Assembly (NCBI RefSeq): GCF_000719095.1
Contig: NZ_JOEH01000007.1
Location: 1-64,000 of the forward strand
From: Streptacidiphilus jeojiense
Lineage (GTDB): Bacteria > Actinomycetota > Actinomycetes > Streptomycetales > Streptomycetaceae
Length of the DNA: 64,000 bases
Reading direction: 5' to 3'
Shown: positions 62,801 to 64,000 of the stretch, piece by piece
How the letters are laid out: every line of letters begins with the position of its first letter
Position numbering within the stretch: the first letter of the stretch is position 1
The notes under the pieces: model-generated
Seen by the model: the letters and a program-made list of their open reading frames with translations, nothing else
The model's database searches: none
What the model was told of the DNA's origin: nothing
Made by a program: the position numbers and the translations under genes

Positions 62801-63550
62801 TCAGCCCCCGTCCAGCACGATGAGCTCGCCGTTGAGGTAGGACGAGGCGTCGCCGGCCAGGAACAGGGCCGTCCCGACGATCTCGTCGGCGGTGGCGATC
62901 CGGCCCAGGCTGATCCGGTCGGCCATCCGGGCCTGCAGCGCCTCGGTGGGCAGGGACCGGTGCAGGCTGTCGGTGTGGAAGGTGCCGCAGACGATCGCGT
63001 TGACCCGGATTCCGCGCGGGCCCAGCTCCTGCGCCGTCGCCCGGGTCACCGCGTTCAGACCGGCCTTGGCGGCGGCGTAGACCACGGTGGACGGCGTCGG
63101 GTGGAGGGACGCCTTGGAGCTGATGTTGATCACCGCACCGCCGCTGGGCATGTGCGCGGCGGCCAGCGCGGTGAGCCGCAGCGGGCCCTTGAGATTGACC
63201 GCGAGGGTCTTGTCGAACAGTTCCGAGGTGACCGCCTCGATCGACGCGGGGACCGGGGCGATGCCGGCGTTGTTGACCAGCACGTCGATGCGGCCGAACG
63301 CGCCGACGGCGGCCGCCACCAGGTCCTCGCACTGCTGCCAGTCACCCACGTGGCAGGCGACCGCCAGGGCCTTGCCGCCCAGCGAGCGGACCTCGTCGGC
63401 CACCGCCTCGCAGGGGCCGAGCTTGCGGCTGGCGACCACGACATCGGCGCCCGCCTCGGCGAAGCCCAGGGCCATGGCCCGGCCCAGGCCCTTGCTGCCC
63501 CCGGTGACCAGGACGACCTTGCCCTCGGCACTCAACGTGGGAATGCTCAT
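62801..63550 (-). CDS. Short-chain dehydrogenase/reductase (SDR)
   Basis: A protein of 249 residues, classical SDR: cofactor motif TGGSKGLG (17-24), NNAG, catalytic Ser in NISSKAS, and YAAAK with Tyr and Lys. The C-terminal GDASSYLNGELIVLDGG is typical. The ATG overlaps the stop of the upstream SDR gene by four bases, so the pair is co-translated. LysR follows downstream on the same strand. Confidence 0.94.
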   Translation of the reverse strand: MSIPTLSAEGKVVLVTGGSKGLGRAMALGFAEAGADVVVASRKLGPCEAVADEVRSLGGKALAVACHVGDWQQCEDLVAAAVGAFGRIDVLVNNAGIAPVPASIEAVTSELFDKTLAVNLKGPLRLTALAAAHMPSGGAVINISSKASLHPTPSTVVYAAAKAGLNAVTRATAQELGPRGIRVNAIVCGTFHTDSLHRSLPTEALQARMADRISLGRIATADEIVGTALFLAGDASSYLNGELIVLDGG

Positions 63551-64000
63551 GCGCCGTCTCCGGGCGGGACGTGGGCGAGTATGTCCGCGAACCGGTTCTT
63601 GAGCGACGCCCCTTCCTGGGCATGGGTGATGACCCAGAAGCGGTCCTCACGGATGGCGGCCAGCACGCGCTCGGCCACCGCGGCCGGAGACAGGCCGGTG
63701 GGCCCGGTGAGCGTGCCGCGGATCATCAGCCGCATCGACTCGGCGGCCTCGCTGCGCCGTTCGGAGCCCAGCGCGGCCGGCCGGTTACGTTCGGACTCCA
63801 TCACCCGGGTGTCGACGCTGCTCGGGCACAGCACACTGACGCCGATGGGCAGGCCGGCGAGTGCCAGCTCGGCCCGCAGGCTCTCGGACACCGACACCAC
63901 CGCCGCCTTGCTCGCCGCGTAGGGGCCGATCACCGGGACCCCGCTGAGCAGCCCGGCGATCGAGGCCGTGTTGACGATGTGGGCGGGGGTCGCCTGGTCG
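63547..64000 (-). CDS. SDR family oxidoreductase, C-terminal part, cut by window edge
   Basis: The visible 150 residues contain the catalytic end of an SDR: HIVNTASIAGLLSGVPVIGP then YAASKAAVVSVSESLRAEL with the YxxxK pair, and VLCPSSVDTRVM. The 5' end lies beyond the window. The stop overlaps the start of the next SDR gene (ATGA). The two SDRs are probably one operon. Confidence 0.92.
   Translation of the reverse strand, partial: DQATPAHIVNTASIAGLLSGVPVIGPYAASKAAVVSVSESLRAELALAGLPIGVSVLCPSSVDTRVMESERNRPAALGSERRSEAAESMRLMIRGTLTGPTGLSPAAVAERVLAAIREDRFWVITHAQEGASLKNRFADILAHVPPGDGA

Overview
This window comes from a high-GC actinomycete chromosome, most likely Streptomyces or a close relative such as Kitasatospora or Streptacidiphilus. 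The evidence is pervasive G/C at third codon positions, frequent GTG starts, GGAGG-type ribosome sites, several probably leaderless transcripts, Tat and Sec exported enzymes with CBM13 modules, and the dominance of LysR, TetR, LacI, GntR, DeoR, ArsR, MarR and LAL-type LuxR regulators. No tRNA, rRNA, CRISPR array, insertion sequence or prophage was recognised. The gene content (secreted hydrolases, one-component regulators beside oxidoreductases, small exported proteins) fits an accessory part of the chromosome. The only near-universal gene is htpG.

Layout. 0-3.4 kb: small hypothetical and membrane proteins, a small secreted protein and a formylglycine-generating-enzyme-like protein lacking the catalytic cysteine pair. 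3.9-13.2 kb: Tat-exported phospholipase C, htpG, a small secreted protein, a LysR regulator divergent from DUF1330 plus aldo/keto reductase genes, and a Tat-exported purple acid phosphatase. The phospholipase and the phosphatase each have a PHO-box-like pair of 11-bp repeats upstream, which suggests PhoP-controlled phosphate scavenging. 13.5-15.4 kb: a DUF347 membrane protein, a small basic protein and a toxin-antitoxin-like pair. 15.6-20.0 kb: a lipoprotein, then GntR, an NCS1 permease and a hydantoin/Asp-Glu racemase-family protein (hydantoin or allantoin use). 20.2-25.2 kb: a SUKH-type protein, a lipoprotein coupled to a class F-like sortase, and an S53 (sedolisin) protease. 25.3-30.8 kb: a DUF3291-like protein, a HEAT-like protein coupled to a second copy of the small basic protein, a VOC protein, an HtrA-like protease, a membrane protein and a DUF5662-like protein.

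31-36 kb is a polysaccharide-degradation island: a LacI regulator divergent from a CBM13-linked beta-helix protein and a GH18-CBM13 chitinase-like enzyme, with a LacI-type operator and a DasR-like site between them. 36-48.6 kb holds a frameshifted Nudix hydrolase, DeoR, an aldo/keto reductase, an ArsR-SRPBCC pair, an epoxide hydrolase divergent from a TetR regulator over two palindromes, a second TetR facing a DHA2 exporter-oxidoreductase operon, and an MFS transporter divergent from an ArsR-type regulator over a long perfect palindrome. 48.8-53.5 kb: a small secreted protein and a detoxification-like set (VOC, quinone oxidoreductase, YciI-like, SnoaL-like, tautomerase-like, alpha/beta hydrolase). 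53.7-59.1 kb: a LAL-LuxR regulator, a PF04672-type methyltransferase and a MarR-isochorismatase-PEBP operon. 59.6-64 kb: a secreted lytic transglycosylase, a frameshifted secreted repeat protein, a LysR regulator and two overlapping SDR genes, the last cut by the window edge.

The recurring theme is local regulation: at least six regulator genes face their probable targets across visible palindromes. Nothing here is clearly a new multi-gene system. The most distinctive items are the duplicated small basic protein (one copy translationally coupled to a HEAT-like protein), the sortase coupled to a lipoprotein without an obvious sorting motif, and the predicted PHO-box-linked phosphate enzymes.
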